64,000 bases of DNA, taken from positions 62,001-126,000 of the forward strand of contig NZ_VMTV02000165.1 in the NCBI RefSeq assembly GCF_007644035.1. Reading direction: 5' to 3'. Position 1 is the first letter of the stretch, and each line of letters opens with the position of its first letter. This document shows positions 28,387 to 36,663 of the stretch, piece by piece. Source of the stretch: Vogesella mureinivorans. Lineage in GTDB: Bacteria > Pseudomonadota > Gammaproteobacteria > Burkholderiales > Chromobacteriaceae. The notes beneath the pieces were generated by a model. The model saw only the letters and a program-made list of their open reading frames with translations, was not told where the DNA came from and made no database searches. A program made the translations under genes and the position numbers.

Positions 28387-29004
28387 TTAACGCTGCACGG
28401 CAGCCAGCATCACACCGGCCAGCACAAACAGCCCGCCCGAGGTGCGCGAGAAACGCTGCAGGCGTTGGCCGTGCGCCAGCCAGCCACCCAGGCGGCCACC
28501 GGCAGCGGCCAGCGCCACGGCGACCACCATATCCGCTACCACCCAGGTTGCCGCCATGGTCAGGTACTGCGGCCACAGCTCGCGGCTGGTATCCAGAAAG
28601 CGCGGCAGCAAGGCCGAGAAAAACACGGTGTCTTCGGGGTTGCTGACAGCCAGCAAAAACGCCGGGCGAAAGCCGCTCCATAGCGGGCTGACGCGACAGC
28701 CCTGCGCCTGGCCCAGCTTGAATGGCTTGCGCCACAGGGTAATACCCAGCCATACCAGGTAGCCGGCCCCCAGCATCTTCACGATATTGAACGCCGCAGG
28801 CGACGCAAACAGCAGGGCGGTAATGCCCAGCGCCGACAGGGCCATCAGGGTAAGCGCGCCGGCAGAAAAGCCCAGCGCGTTGGGTACGCCGCCACGGGCG
28901 CCATGCTGCGCGCCGTGCGACAGGGTTAGCAGCGGGCCGGGGCCCGGTGCCAGCATCAAGAGCACAATGGTGCCCAGGTACATGATCCAGTTGTGGAAAT
29001 CCAT
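28387..29004 (-). CDS. LysE/RhtB family amino-acid exporter
   Basis: A 205-residue, six-helix inner-membrane exporter. The signature LAPGPGPLLTLSHGAQHGAR follows the first helix, and the GAGYLVWLGITLWR segment is typical of the RhtB branch. The frame can be extended two codons to a TTG, but ATG 29004 is more likely. It exports an amino acid such as homoserine, threonine or leucine; the substrate cannot be told. Confidence 0.9.
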   Translation of the reverse strand: MDFHNWIMYLGTIVLLMLAPGPGPLLTLSHGAQHGARGGVPNALGFSAGALTLMALSALGITALLFASPAAFNIVKMLGAGYLVWLGITLWRKPFKLGQAQGCRVSPLWSGFRPAFLLAVSNPEDTVFFSALLPRFLDTSRELWPQYLTMAATWVVADMVVAVALAAAGGRLGGWLAHGQRLQRFSRTSGGLFVLAGVMLAAVQR

Positions 29005-29589
29005 AGCCAATACTCGTCTGCCCTGGCGTGCGCAGGCAGCATGCGGCCAACGTTGCCACGGTGTGTACCGTGGTGCGCGTAGGCAGGCAGCTAGCGTGCG
29101 GGCGGCAAGGCGTTACTGGCTGCTACCGTGCAACAGGCGCGGTGGCAGGCCATGATTCAATCGTTACTGCGGGAAATAGGGCAGAAGCGAGGGGCGCTAA
29201 CGGGGTGGCTCGGACTGGGTGTCCGGTTCGTCGGCAGGTGTCAGGCTATGGCGGTGGGCAAAGCTGGGGGTGCGCAGGGCAAAGCTCTGGGCAAGCGGGG
29301 CAAGGCGGCCACGGTGGGCGGCATTGGTGGGGCACAGCGTGCCCGGGTTTTGCGCGGTTTGGCGCGGTTTTTTGGAAAACAATTTCTGCTTCCGGTGATG
29401 ACGATGGCGCCATTCTAGGCGGGCTACCACGGCGCTGGCAAGTTTTGTGTCTATTTTATTAATCACGCCATGCCGGTAAGTGGCTGCTTTTATTGGTGAT
29501 GGTGGCGTGGCGTGTTTGTAATATTAGCCGCGTTGCCAGCCTGCTTGCCACGCGCTATGGTGTCGGCCTGTTATCAAAGGGAGAGCCCC
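29005..29589. other. 585-bp intergenic region, no supported gene
   Basis: Two overlapping frames of about 90 codons run in opposite directions (29128-29418 plus, 29197-29466 minus). Both are low-complexity, lack Shine-Dalgarno sequences and match nothing recognisable, so neither is called. The region presumably holds the promoters of the divergent exporter and exonuclease genes. Confidence 0.5.
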
Positions 29590-30360
29590 ATGCAACTAGC
29601 CACCTGGAACGTCAATTCGCTGAAAGTGCGCCTGCCGCACGTGGTGCAATGGCTGGCGGACAACCCCATCGATGTACTGTGCCTGCAAGAACTGAAGATG
29701 GACCACCCGGTATTCCCGCTGGCCGATATCGAAGCCGCGGGCTACCAGGCCGTGTGGTTTGGCCAGAAAACCTATAACGGTGTGGCCATCCTGGTAAAAA
29801 ATGGCCGCACCATCAGCGATGTTGTGCAGGGCATCCCCGGCTATGAAGACGAACAGCGCCGCGTGATTGCCGCCACCATCGATGGCGTACGCGTGATCTG
29901 TGCTTATTTCGTGAATGGCGAGGCAGTGGATTCGCCCAAGTACCAATACAAGCTGGGCTGGTTGGCCGCACTGGAAGGCTATGTAGCCAGCGAGCTGGCC
30001 CGCTACCCGGATTTTGCCCTGCTGGGCGACTACAACATCGCCCCGGAAGACCGCGATGTATACGACCCGGAAGGCTGGCGCGAGCAGGTGCTGTGCACCA
30101 CGCCAGAGCGCGACAGCTTCCGCCGCCTGATTGCTATGGGCCTGTCGGATAGCTTCCGGCTATTCAATCAGGAAGACAAGCAATACAGCTGGTGGGATTA
30201 CCGCGCCATGATGTTCCGCCGCAATATGGGCGTGCGTATCGACCATATCCTGATTACCGACAGCCTGAAGGCGCGTGCTACCGGCTGCGTGATCGACAAA
30301 ACCCCGCGCAAGTGGGAGCGCCCGTCCGACCACACGCCCGTGGTGCTGACACTGGCGTAA
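29590..30360 (+). CDS. xth: exodeoxyribonuclease III (AP endonuclease)
   Basis: A 256-residue EEP-fold nuclease for base-excision repair. Catalytic landmarks are ATWNVNSLKVRL, LQELKMD (metal Glu), GDYNIAPEDRDVYDP, RIDHIL and the C-terminal PSDHTPVVLTL. GGGAGAG lies about 6 nt before ATG 29590. One copy of the dispersed repeat encodes its WLAALE segment. Confidence 0.95.
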   Translation: MQLATWNVNSLKVRLPHVVQWLADNPIDVLCLQELKMDHPVFPLADIEAAGYQAVWFGQKTYNGVAILVKNGRTISDVVQGIPGYEDEQRRVIAATIDGVRVICAYFVNGEAVDSPKYQYKLGWLAALEGYVASELARYPDFALLGDYNIAPEDRDVYDPEGWREQVLCTTPERDSFRRLIAMGLSDSFRLFNQEDKQYSWWDYRAMMFRRNMGVRIDHILITDSLKARATGCVIDKTPRKWERPSDHTPVVLTLA

Positions 30361-30474
30361 GCCTGCCCTGGCGTGTGCCGGGTGTCATCGCGAAAGGTGT
30401 TGCGGCCATGGCCCGTGATGTATGGTTTTAAAATGCATAGCGGGCCGTGGCGAAAAATAAAAAAGCGAAATAGC

Positions 30475-30503
30475 TTGCCGGGCACGGGCTTAGTGCGTAT
30501 AAC
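30475..30503 (+). promoter_or_regulatory. sigma-70 promoter of the cold-shock gene
   Basis: TTGCCG (30475-30480) and TATAAC (30498-30503) are 17 bp apart. The predicted start near 30510 gives a leader of about 145 nt, typical of cspA-type mRNAs. Confidence 0.65.
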
Positions 30504-30509
30504 GTGCTG

Positions 30510-30655
30510 AAGCAAGATTTCAAGCTAGTTGATCCAAAGTTCAGAGTTGTTCCACTTCAAAAGCGGTACTCCATTGTTTCATCCGGTCCCTTCTTGATTA
30601 TTTCGCTGACAGGCATTTCGCCTAATTTTTTACGTTTTTTCAAAAGGAAGACAAA
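30510..30655 (+). promoter_or_regulatory. long 5' leader of the cold-shock mRNA (possible RNA thermosensor)
   Basis: About 145 nt of AU-richer sequence lies between the predicted start and the csp ATG, with no open frame. It ends in AAAAGGAAGAC as Shine-Dalgarno sequence. In E. coli cspA such a leader refolds with temperature; that role here is inferred. Confidence 0.5.
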
Positions 30656-30859
30656 ATGGAAACCGGTACCGTTAAATGGTTCAATGATGCAAAAGGCTTT
30701 GGCTTCATCACTCCGGACGCAGGCGGCAACGACCTGTTCGCTCACTTCTCCGAAATCCAGGGCAACGGCTTCAAATCCCTGGCTGAAGGTCAGAAAGTAA
30801 GCTACGTATCCGGCATGGGCCAAAAAGGCCCACAAGCTACCAAAATCCAGCCGATGTAA
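30656..30859 (+). CDS. cold-shock domain protein (CspA family)
   Basis: A 67-residue single cold-shock domain. It starts [20 protein letters not shown], with RNP1 as KGFGFI and RNP2 as DLFAHF. It binds single-stranded nucleic acid and acts as an RNA chaperone. A long leader precedes it and a strong terminator follows within 30 bp. Confidence 0.97.
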   Translation: METGTVKWFNDAKGFGFITPDAGGNDLFAHFSEIQGNGFKSLAEGQKVSYVSGMGQKGPQATKIQPM

Positions 30860-30884
30860 TATCGGTTGCCATTTTGCTGGCAAT

Positions 30885-30913
30885 AAAAAAAGCCCCGCTT
30901 GCGGGGCTTTTTT
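30885..30913 (+). terminator. csp terminator
   Basis: The hairpin AAGCCCCGC TT GCGGGGCTT is flanked by A and T runs. It also has an A tract upstream, so it can serve the convergent minus-strand gene. Confidence 0.92.
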
Positions 30914-30962
30914 CATGTCTGTAGCCAACGCCGGCTAGCGGCGTTGGCGTGCTTGGCAGGGC

Positions 30963-31505
30963 TTAGTTTATCAGGTCGCCATCTTTGACTACCGGGCGGG
31001 TCCAGCGCCAGGTCAGCCGTGCCAGCAGGATGAGCAGCACCCCCCACAGGCTAAAAGCCAGCCAGCGAATGGCGCTCCAGGTGCTGTCGTCGGCATGTGC
31101 CAGGCGGATGCTGGTGATATTGGGGTAGAGCGAGAACATATTGATGCGCCAGCCATACGACGAAATATGGGCGGGCTGGCGTGCGTTTTCCAGCGCCCGT
31201 GCCGTGGCTTGCACGTCGGATGCGTCAAATTTGAAGTACAGCGGCCAACCCCAGCCGGTGTCTTCGTTACGGTAAACGCGCACATCGTCGATCGCGTGCT
31301 GGGTGTAGATCAGGTACATGTCGCGTACCGGCTGGTCGGCCGGGTTCTGTTTGCTGATAGGGCCGTCTTTGTCCGCCAGTTTGACCTCTACGCCGGTAAT
31401 GGTGGTGATGGCGTGTTCGGGCAGGTAGTAGTCCAGCAGCAGGCTGCCGCCCAAGGCAAACAAGCCCAGTAGCGTCATGCCTGCCTTGCGAAGTTTTGCA
31501 CGCAT
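30963..31505 (-). CDS. DUF1523-like membrane protein
   Basis: A 180-residue protein with one N-terminal membrane helix (about residues 9-27, MTLLGLFALGGSLLLDYYLP) and one near the C-terminus (WLAFSLWGVLLILLARL). The intervening ~110-residue domain is probably periplasmic and contains YRNEDTGWGWPLYFKFD, which I associate with DUF1523. No function known. The start has no strong Shine-Dalgarno sequence. Convergent with csp. Confidence 0.65.
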   Translation of the reverse strand: MRAKLRKAGMTLLGLFALGGSLLLDYYLPEHAITTITGVEVKLADKDGPISKQNPADQPVRDMYLIYTQHAIDDVRVYRNEDTGWGWPLYFKFDASDVQATARALENARQPAHISSYGWRINMFSLYPNITSIRLAHADDSTWSAIRWLAFSLWGVLLILLARLTWRWTRPVVKDGDLIN

Positions 31506-31694
31506 TTCTATGGTTTTCCTTTAAAAATCATTGGGTTTAAGGTGTTTTTCACAATTATGCCCCTACACTTGCCACTTGTGCCCGTGATTTTGTGCCCTGT
31601 GTGCCATCAAGCTGATGGCATGGTACGCGGGCAGGCCGTTACACTGTAGACCTGCCTAACGGGCCACCTTGCCCCCAGCCTGCCGGAGCTACCC

Positions 31695-32333
31695 ATGCGC
31701 TTTTTTCTTGCTGCACTGCTGTCTGCCTTGCTTGCCCCTGCTGCCCACGCGGCAGGGACGCCGGGGCAGTTCGACTACTACGTCATGGCCCTGTCGTGGT
31801 CGCCCGATTACTGCGCGGTGCGCCCGGGCGACCGCGAGCAGTGCAGCCGCCAGTATGGCTTTGTCTTGCATGGCCTGTGGCCGCAGTACCAGCGCGGCTA
31901 CCCGGCAGACTGCAGCCGCGAGCGTTTTGATGAGGGCATGCTGCAGCAGTTTGCCGGCTTGTACCCCAGCCGCAAGCTATACCGCCACGAGTGGGAAAAG
32001 CACGGCACCTGCAGTGGCCTGGGCCAGGCGGCCTACCACCAGCTGGCCGCTGGCCTGAAAGCCCGCCTGGCTGTACCGGCAGCCTATCAGGCCCCGGTAC
32101 AGCCTCTGCGTAAAACCCTGCCCGAGCTGAAAGCCGAGCTGCAGGCGGCCAACCCCTGGCTGGGCCCGCGTGCGCTGGCGGTATCGTGCAGCGGGGGTGG
32201 CCGTTTCCTGAAAGAAATCTACCTGTGTACCGACAAGCAGGGCCGCCAGGGCCGGCCGTGCGGTGACGATGTGCTGGCCAGCGAGCGCCGTAGCTGCCGC
32301 CAGCCGGACATCCTGGTACGCAGCGTACGTTGA
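31695..32333 (+). CDS. secreted/periplasmic RNase T2 family ribonuclease
   Basis: A 212-residue RNase T2 with signal peptide MRFFLAALLSALLAPAAHA. The two catalytic blocks are FVLHGLWPQ with His59 and HEWEKHGTC with His98, Glu99 and His103. Several cysteines fit disulfides of an exported enzyme. It degrades RNA outside the cytoplasm. It lies 17 bp before the PlpD-like gene, possibly in one transcript. Confidence 0.93.
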   Translation: MRFFLAALLSALLAPAAHAAGTPGQFDYYVMALSWSPDYCAVRPGDREQCSRQYGFVLHGLWPQYQRGYPADCSRERFDEGMLQQFAGLYPSRKLYRHEWEKHGTCSGLGQAAYHQLAAGLKARLAVPAAYQAPVQPLRKTLPELKAELQAANPWLGPRALAVSCSGGGRFLKEIYLCTDKQGRQGRPCGDDVLASERRSCRQPDILVRSVR

Positions 32334-32350
32334 TCGCCATGGGAACCACG

Positions 32351-34534
32351 ATGAAAGCAATGTTGGCCGCATGGCTCTGCCTGCATACCCTGTTGGTTTG
32401 GGCTGCCGAGCCGGCAGCACCGCGTATCGGTGTGGTACTGGGCGGCGGCGGTGCCCGCGGCTTTGCCCACCTGGGCGTACTGCAGGAGCTGGAAAAGTTA
32501 CACGTTCCCATCGCCTGTATGGCCGGCACCTCGGCGGGGGCGCTGATTGGCGGTGCCTACGCCAGCGGGCAGCCGTTGGCCGAGCTGGAGCGGCAGTTTG
32601 CCGAGGCGGACTGGGAAACCCTGCTCTCCGGCCGGCCACGCCGTCAGGACGTGCCGTACAACCGCAAGCAGAGCGACAGCCGCAATTATTTTGACCTCAC
32701 CGTGGGTTTTCGCGATGGCAAGTGGCGGCTGCCCAAGGCGGCCATCAACGCCCAGGGCATTGACCTGTTCATTCGCCAGCTGACCCGCGCCCGCAACGAG
32801 CCCAGCTTTGACCGGCTCAGCATTCCGTTTCGCGCCCTGGCAACCGATCTGGAGACCGGTGATGCCGTGGTGTTTGACCGTGGCGACCTGAGCCTGGCCA
32901 TGCGCGCCAGCATGGCGGTGCCGGGCATGTTTGCACCGGTAGAAGCCGACGACCGCATACTGGTAGATGGCGGCATGGCGCGCCAGCTGCCGGTGGAGGA
33001 GCTCAAAGGCCGCTGTGCCGATGTGCTGATCGTGATCGATGTGGGTACGCCGCCGGTAGCGCGCGAGCAGCTGGGTAACTTTCTGGACGTGCTGGACCAG
33101 ACCACCTACCTGATGGTGGCACGCAACAGCCGCGAATCCCTGGCCAAGCTGGGGCCGCAGGATATCCTGATTCGCCCGCAGCTCGATGGGGTGTCGCCTG
33201 CCGACTTTGGCGATAACGCGGCGATTATCGAGGCGGGCAGGTTGGCCGCACGTGCCATCGCACCGCAGTTGGTGGCCCTGGCCAGCACCCCCGACCAGTA
33301 CGCAGCCTGGCAGCAGGCTCGGGCACAGGGCGAGCGCCCGCGTATCGACCGCATTAATGTGGCCGGCAATTTTGACTTTGTCGACCCGCAGGCCATGCAG
33401 CAAAAGCTGTTGATTGGCAGCCGCCTGGGGCTGGGGGCGTTGCACCAGAAACTGGGCGAGGTGTTTGCCGAAGGGGACCTGGACAAGCTGGACTACACGC
33501 TGCGCCAGCAGGAAGGCCAGCACGTGGCCGATGTGCATCTGCTAGAGCGCCACACCGGGCCAAACTACGTGCGGGGCGGCCTGGAGCTGCGTAGCAGCTC
33601 GCAGGGCGATGCCACCTTTTCATTACTGGGCGAGTTCAGGCGCAGCTGGCTCAATAGCCGCGGTGGCAGCTTGCTGGGCGAAGCCAAGCTGGGCGAGGAG
33701 CCCACCTTTGGTGCCGAGTGGCAGCAGCCGTTTGATGCCAATTCGCCCGTTTTCCTGAGCCTGGGCAGTAGCCGGCGCGAGAAGCGCTACAGCCTGTATG
33801 TCGATAGCCACCAGCCCACGGCAGAGCTGATCCGGCAGACCAATACCGTTAACCTGGATGCCGGCCTGAGCCTGGGCAAGCTGGGGGAGTGGCGCAATGG
33901 CTGGTATGCCAGCCGTGACAGCCTGGCGCTGGGTACCGGTTTTCGCGGTATGCTGGACCTGAGCGATGCCAAGTCCCGTGAGCAAGGTTTGCGCAGCAAG
34001 CTGGTGCTGGACCAGCTGGATAACCCGCGCTGGCCACGCAATGGCTATGCCTTGCAGCTGGAAGCGCGCAAGCCGCTGCACCGTACCGACGACCCCAACC
34101 CGCAACCCAGTGCGTCGTTCATGATCGACACCGTCACTACCGATCGTCACGATATCAGCTGGCGCTTTACCCTGCGCGGTGGCTACAGCGACAAGAACGA
34201 CGCGGCCGAAGTGTTCGAGCTGGGGGGATTCCGCAACGTATCCGGCTACCAGCCCGGCGAGCTGCTGGGGCACCAGATGGCCTTTGCCCGTGGCATGGTG
34301 TCGTGGCGTGTGTCCAGCCTGCCTTCGGCGCTGGGTTCCGGCTTGTATGTGGGCGCATCGGCCGAAATAGGGCGTGTGTGGGCCACCTTGCCGCTGGCGC
34401 AAGATACCCGCTGGCTGCCTGCCGGGTCGCTTTTCGTGGGGGCCGATACCATTCTGGGGCCGGTTTTCATGGGGGTGGGGCATGGCAAGAAAGGCCAGCT
34501 CACCGGCTACTTTAACCTGGGGCTGGAGTACTAG
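32351..34534 (+). CDS. patatin-like phospholipase autotransporter, type Vd (PlpD-like)
   Basis: A 727-residue protein, almost exactly the size of P. aeruginosa PlpD. It has a signal peptide to about residue 19. The patatin domain shows the oxyanion loop GGGGARGFAHLG (31-42), nucleophile Ser61 in GTSAG and dyad Asp206 in DGG. A POTRA-like segment (RPRIDRINVAGNFDFVDPQ) leads into a beta-barrel ending in the aromatic GLEY. Type Vd proteins use their own barrel to display or release the lipase. ATG 32351 is chosen for its GGGA Shine-Dalgarno sequence and signal peptide; earlier TTG/ATG starts exist. Confidence 0.9.
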   Translation: MKAMLAAWLCLHTLLVWAAEPAAPRIGVVLGGGGARGFAHLGVLQELEKLHVPIACMAGTSAGALIGGAYASGQPLAELERQFAEADWETLLSGRPRRQDVPYNRKQSDSRNYFDLTVGFRDGKWRLPKAAINAQGIDLFIRQLTRARNEPSFDRLSIPFRALATDLETGDAVVFDRGDLSLAMRASMAVPGMFAPVEADDRILVDGGMARQLPVEELKGRCADVLIVIDVGTPPVAREQLGNFLDVLDQTTYLMVARNSRESLAKLGPQDILIRPQLDGVSPADFGDNAAIIEAGRLAARAIAPQLVALASTPDQYAAWQQARAQGERPRIDRINVAGNFDFVDPQAMQQKLLIGSRLGLGALHQKLGEVFAEGDLDKLDYTLRQQEGQHVADVHLLERHTGPNYVRGGLELRSSSQGDATFSLLGEFRRSWLNSRGGSLLGEAKLGEEPTFGAEWQQPFDANSPVFLSLGSSRREKRYSLYVDSHQPTAELIRQTNTVNLDAGLSLGKLGEWRNGWYASRDSLALGTGFRGMLDLSDAKSREQGLRSKLVLDQLDNPRWPRNGYALQLEARKPLHRTDDPNPQPSASFMIDTVTTDRHDISWRFTLRGGYSDKNDAAEVFELGGFRNVSGYQPGELLGHQMAFARGMVSWRVSSLPSALGSGLYVGASAEIGRVWATLPLAQDTRWLPAGSLFVGADTILGPVFMGVGHGKKGQLTGYFNLGLEY

Positions 34535-34537
34535 CGC

Positions 34538-34563
34538 TGCGGCCAACCTTTGCGGCCAACCTT
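34538..34563 (+). repeat. tandem copies of the dispersed repeat
   Basis: Two direct copies of TGCGGCCAACCTT stand 13 bp apart, right after the PlpD-like stop and just before its terminator. They are intergenic, so no coding constraint explains them. Confidence 0.85.
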
Positions 34564-34564
34564 T

Positions 34565-34607
34565 AAGCCGGCTCACCTGGGTATCCACCCGGTGTGGCCG
34601 GCTTTTT
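34565..34607 (+). terminator. terminator after PlpD-like gene
   Basis: The outer stem AAGCCGGC/GCCGGCTT has an inner CACC/GGTG stem and a T5 tail. Confidence 0.8.
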
Positions 34608-34616
34608 CATGTGCGG

Positions 34617-35681
34617 CTAGCGCCCGCCGCTGGTAAAGGCCATGCCTTCCTGTTCCCCTACCGGGCGGGCGTGCAGCTGCGCTTCAAACTGCAGCGTGGC
34701 GGCGGCCCAGGAAAAGCCCTCGGCCACGCGGCGTACGTGCTGGCGGTCTAGCGATAGCGCCTGCAGGCAGGCGGTTTTCAGGTCGTCGTGCAGCACGCCG
34801 CCGCCGCTATTGCCCACCACATCCAGCGGCCCGGCTACCGGGTAGGCGGCTACCGGCGTGCCGCAGGCCATGGCCTCCAGCAGCACCAGGCCAAAGGTGT
34901 CGGTGCGGCTGGGGAACACAAACACGTCTGCCGCGCGGTAAATGCGCGCCAGCTCGGCCTGTGGGAACACGCCGGCAAAGTGTACCGCCGGGTAGCGTGC
35001 CTGCAGCTCGGCCAGCTGCGGGCCTTCGCCGACTACCCATTTGCTGCCGGGCAGGTCCAGCTGCAAAAACGCCTCGATGTTCTTTTCTACCGCTACGCGG
35101 CCAACGTAGACAAAGCGTGGTGGTGCCGTGTCCAGCAGGTCGCGTTCGCCGGGGCTGAAGGTGGTGGTGTCTACCCCGCGGCTCCACAGCACCACATTGT
35201 GAAAGCCACGGGCTTGCAGGTCGGCCACAATGGCCGGGGTGGGCGCCATGACCGCCTGCGCAGCGTTGTGAAAACGGCGGATCCAGGCGTAGCTGATGGC
35301 CAGTGGCAGCCGCGTGCGTGCGTGGATGTATTCGGGAAAGCGCGTGTGATAGGCGGTGGTGAAAGGTTGGCCGCGGCGGCGGCACCAGCGCCGTGCAGCC
35401 ATGCCCAGCGGGCCTTCGGTGGCAATGTGCACCGCGTGCGGGGCAAACTCGGCCAGGCGGGCGGCGGTTTTGCGGTAGGGCAGCAGCGACAGGCGGATAT
35501 CCGGGTAGGTAGGGCAGGGCAGGGTAAGAAAGCCATCGCCGTCGTCGTGTTCGCCACCTTGCGGCGTGACCATGGCCACCTGGTGGCCCAGCGCCCGCAG
35601 CTCGCGCACGGTTTCGACGATGCTGCGTACCACGCCGTTGACCTGCGGGTACCAGGCGTCGGTGATGATCATGATGCGCAT
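34617..35681 (-). CDS. GT4-family glycosyltransferase
   Basis: A 354-residue GT-B glycosyltransferase. The N-terminal donor-loop region is ITDAWYPQVNGVVRSI. The C-terminal domain contains YVGRVAVEKNIEAFL and FPSRTDTFGLVLLEAMACGT, whose Glu is the nucleotide-sugar-binding EX7E pattern. The start has an AGGAGG Shine-Dalgarno sequence. Its first 13 bp overlap the end of the LpxH-like gene upstream, a coupling often seen between these families. A role in glycolipid or LPS-type surface sugar synthesis is inferred. Confidence 0.87.
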   Translation of the reverse strand: MRIMIITDAWYPQVNGVVRSIVETVRELRALGHQVAMVTPQGGEHDDGDGFLTLPCPTYPDIRLSLLPYRKTAARLAEFAPHAVHIATEGPLGMAARRWCRRRGQPFTTAYHTRFPEYIHARTRLPLAISYAWIRRFHNAAQAVMAPTPAIVADLQARGFHNVVLWSRGVDTTTFSPGERDLLDTAPPRFVYVGRVAVEKNIEAFLQLDLPGSKWVVGEGPQLAELQARYPAVHFAGVFPQAELARIYRAADVFVFPSRTDTFGLVLLEAMACGTPVAAYPVAGPLDVVGNSGGGVLHDDLKTACLQALSLDRQHVRRVAEGFSWAAATLQFEAQLHARPVGEQEGMAFTSGGR

Positions 35682-36490
35682 GTTTCGGCCTCCTCCAGCG
35701 TGCCTTCGCGTACCGGCTGGGCCGCGATGGTAGTGGGTGCGGCGGCGCTGCTGGCCTGGCTGGTCCAGTACACCACTTCCAGCCGGCCGTCGGCGTGTTC
35801 TACCAGCGCGGACAGGCTTTCCACCCAGTCGCCACAGTTGCCGTACACCACGCCGCCGATGTCTTTGACCTCGGCCTTGTGGATGTGGCCGCAGATCACG
35901 CCGTCAAAGCCACGGCGGCGGGCTTCGTCGGCCAGGATCTGTTCAAAGTCGCTGATGAAGTTCACCGCGTTCTTCACCTTGTGTTTCAGGTACTGCGATA
36001 GCGACCAGTACGGCCGCCCCAGCTTTTGCCGCAGCCAGTTGTAGTGGCGGTTCAGGTGCAGGATCACTGTATAGAGGCTGTCGCCTACATACGCCAGCCA
36101 CTTGACGTGCTGGATGACGCCGTCGAACTCGTCGCCGTGGATGATCAGCAGGCGTTTCCCGTCGGCGGTGAGGTGCTCGGCTTCCTGGCGGATGGCAATG
36201 CCGCCAAAGTCCAGGCCGCAGTATTGCCGCGCCGCCTCGTCGTGGTTGCCGGGTACGTAGATCACCTGTGTGCCCTTGCGCGCCTTGCGCAGTACCTTTT
36301 GCACCACATCGTTGTGGCTTTGCTTCCAGCCCCAGGATTTTTTCAGCTGCCAGCCGTCGATGATGTCGCCCACCAGATACAGCGTGTCCGACTCGTGGTG
36401 TTTGAGGAAATCCAGCAGGAAGCTGGCCTGGCAGCCACTGGTGCCCAGGTGGACATCAGACAGCCAGATAGTGCGGTAGCGGTGGCTCAT
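35669..36490 (-). CDS. LpxH-like calcineurin-type phosphoesterase (COG2908 family)
   Basis: A 273-residue metallophosphoesterase. The dimetal motifs are LSDVHLG, LVGDIIDGW, VPGNHDEAA, IIHGDEFDG and CGHIHKAE, in order. The family includes UDP-2,3-diacylglucosamine hydrolase LpxH, but this longer variant paired with a GT4 gene may be a paralogue acting on another glycolipid, so lpxH is not assigned. GGAGCG lies just upstream of the ATG at 36490. It starts divergently from the eptA-like gene. Confidence 0.83.
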   Translation of the reverse strand: MSHRYRTIWLSDVHLGTSGCQASFLLDFLKHHESDTLYLVGDIIDGWQLKKSWGWKQSHNDVVQKVLRKARKGTQVIYVPGNHDEAARQYCGLDFGGIAIRQEAEHLTADGKRLLIIHGDEFDGVIQHVKWLAYVGDSLYTVILHLNRHYNWLRQKLGRPYWSLSQYLKHKVKNAVNFISDFEQILADEARRRGFDGVICGHIHKAEVKDIGGVVYGNCGDWVESLSALVEHADGRLEVVYWTSQASSAAAPTTIAAQPVREGTLEEAETCAS

Positions 36491-36663
36491 GGTGCGCTCC
36501 GGCGTAGCAGATAGCGCCATGCTGCGTGGTGCATGTGACAGCAGAATGTGCCCGCTGTGACAGCGGCGTGACGCCATTTATCGCCATGGCACCCGTTTGA
36601 TAAGCCCGACTTAAGGTTGCCTTGTTTCACTGTGGGCCCTATCTCGCAAACTTGGCTGCCTGC

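Noticed and set aside
29128-29466. Two opposing ~90-codon frames upstream of xth
   Set aside because: No Shine-Dalgarno sequence, low-complexity composition and no recognised family; they lie in a promoter region.
34788-36044. 418-codon plus-strand frame opposite the GT4 and phosphoesterase genes
   Set aside because: It crosses two well-supported minus-strand genes and has no recognisable domain.
35669-36490. Assigning lpxH by name
   Set aside because: Motifs fit the wider family, but the length and pairing with a GT4 gene suggest a paralogue; a second copy elsewhere cannot be excluded.
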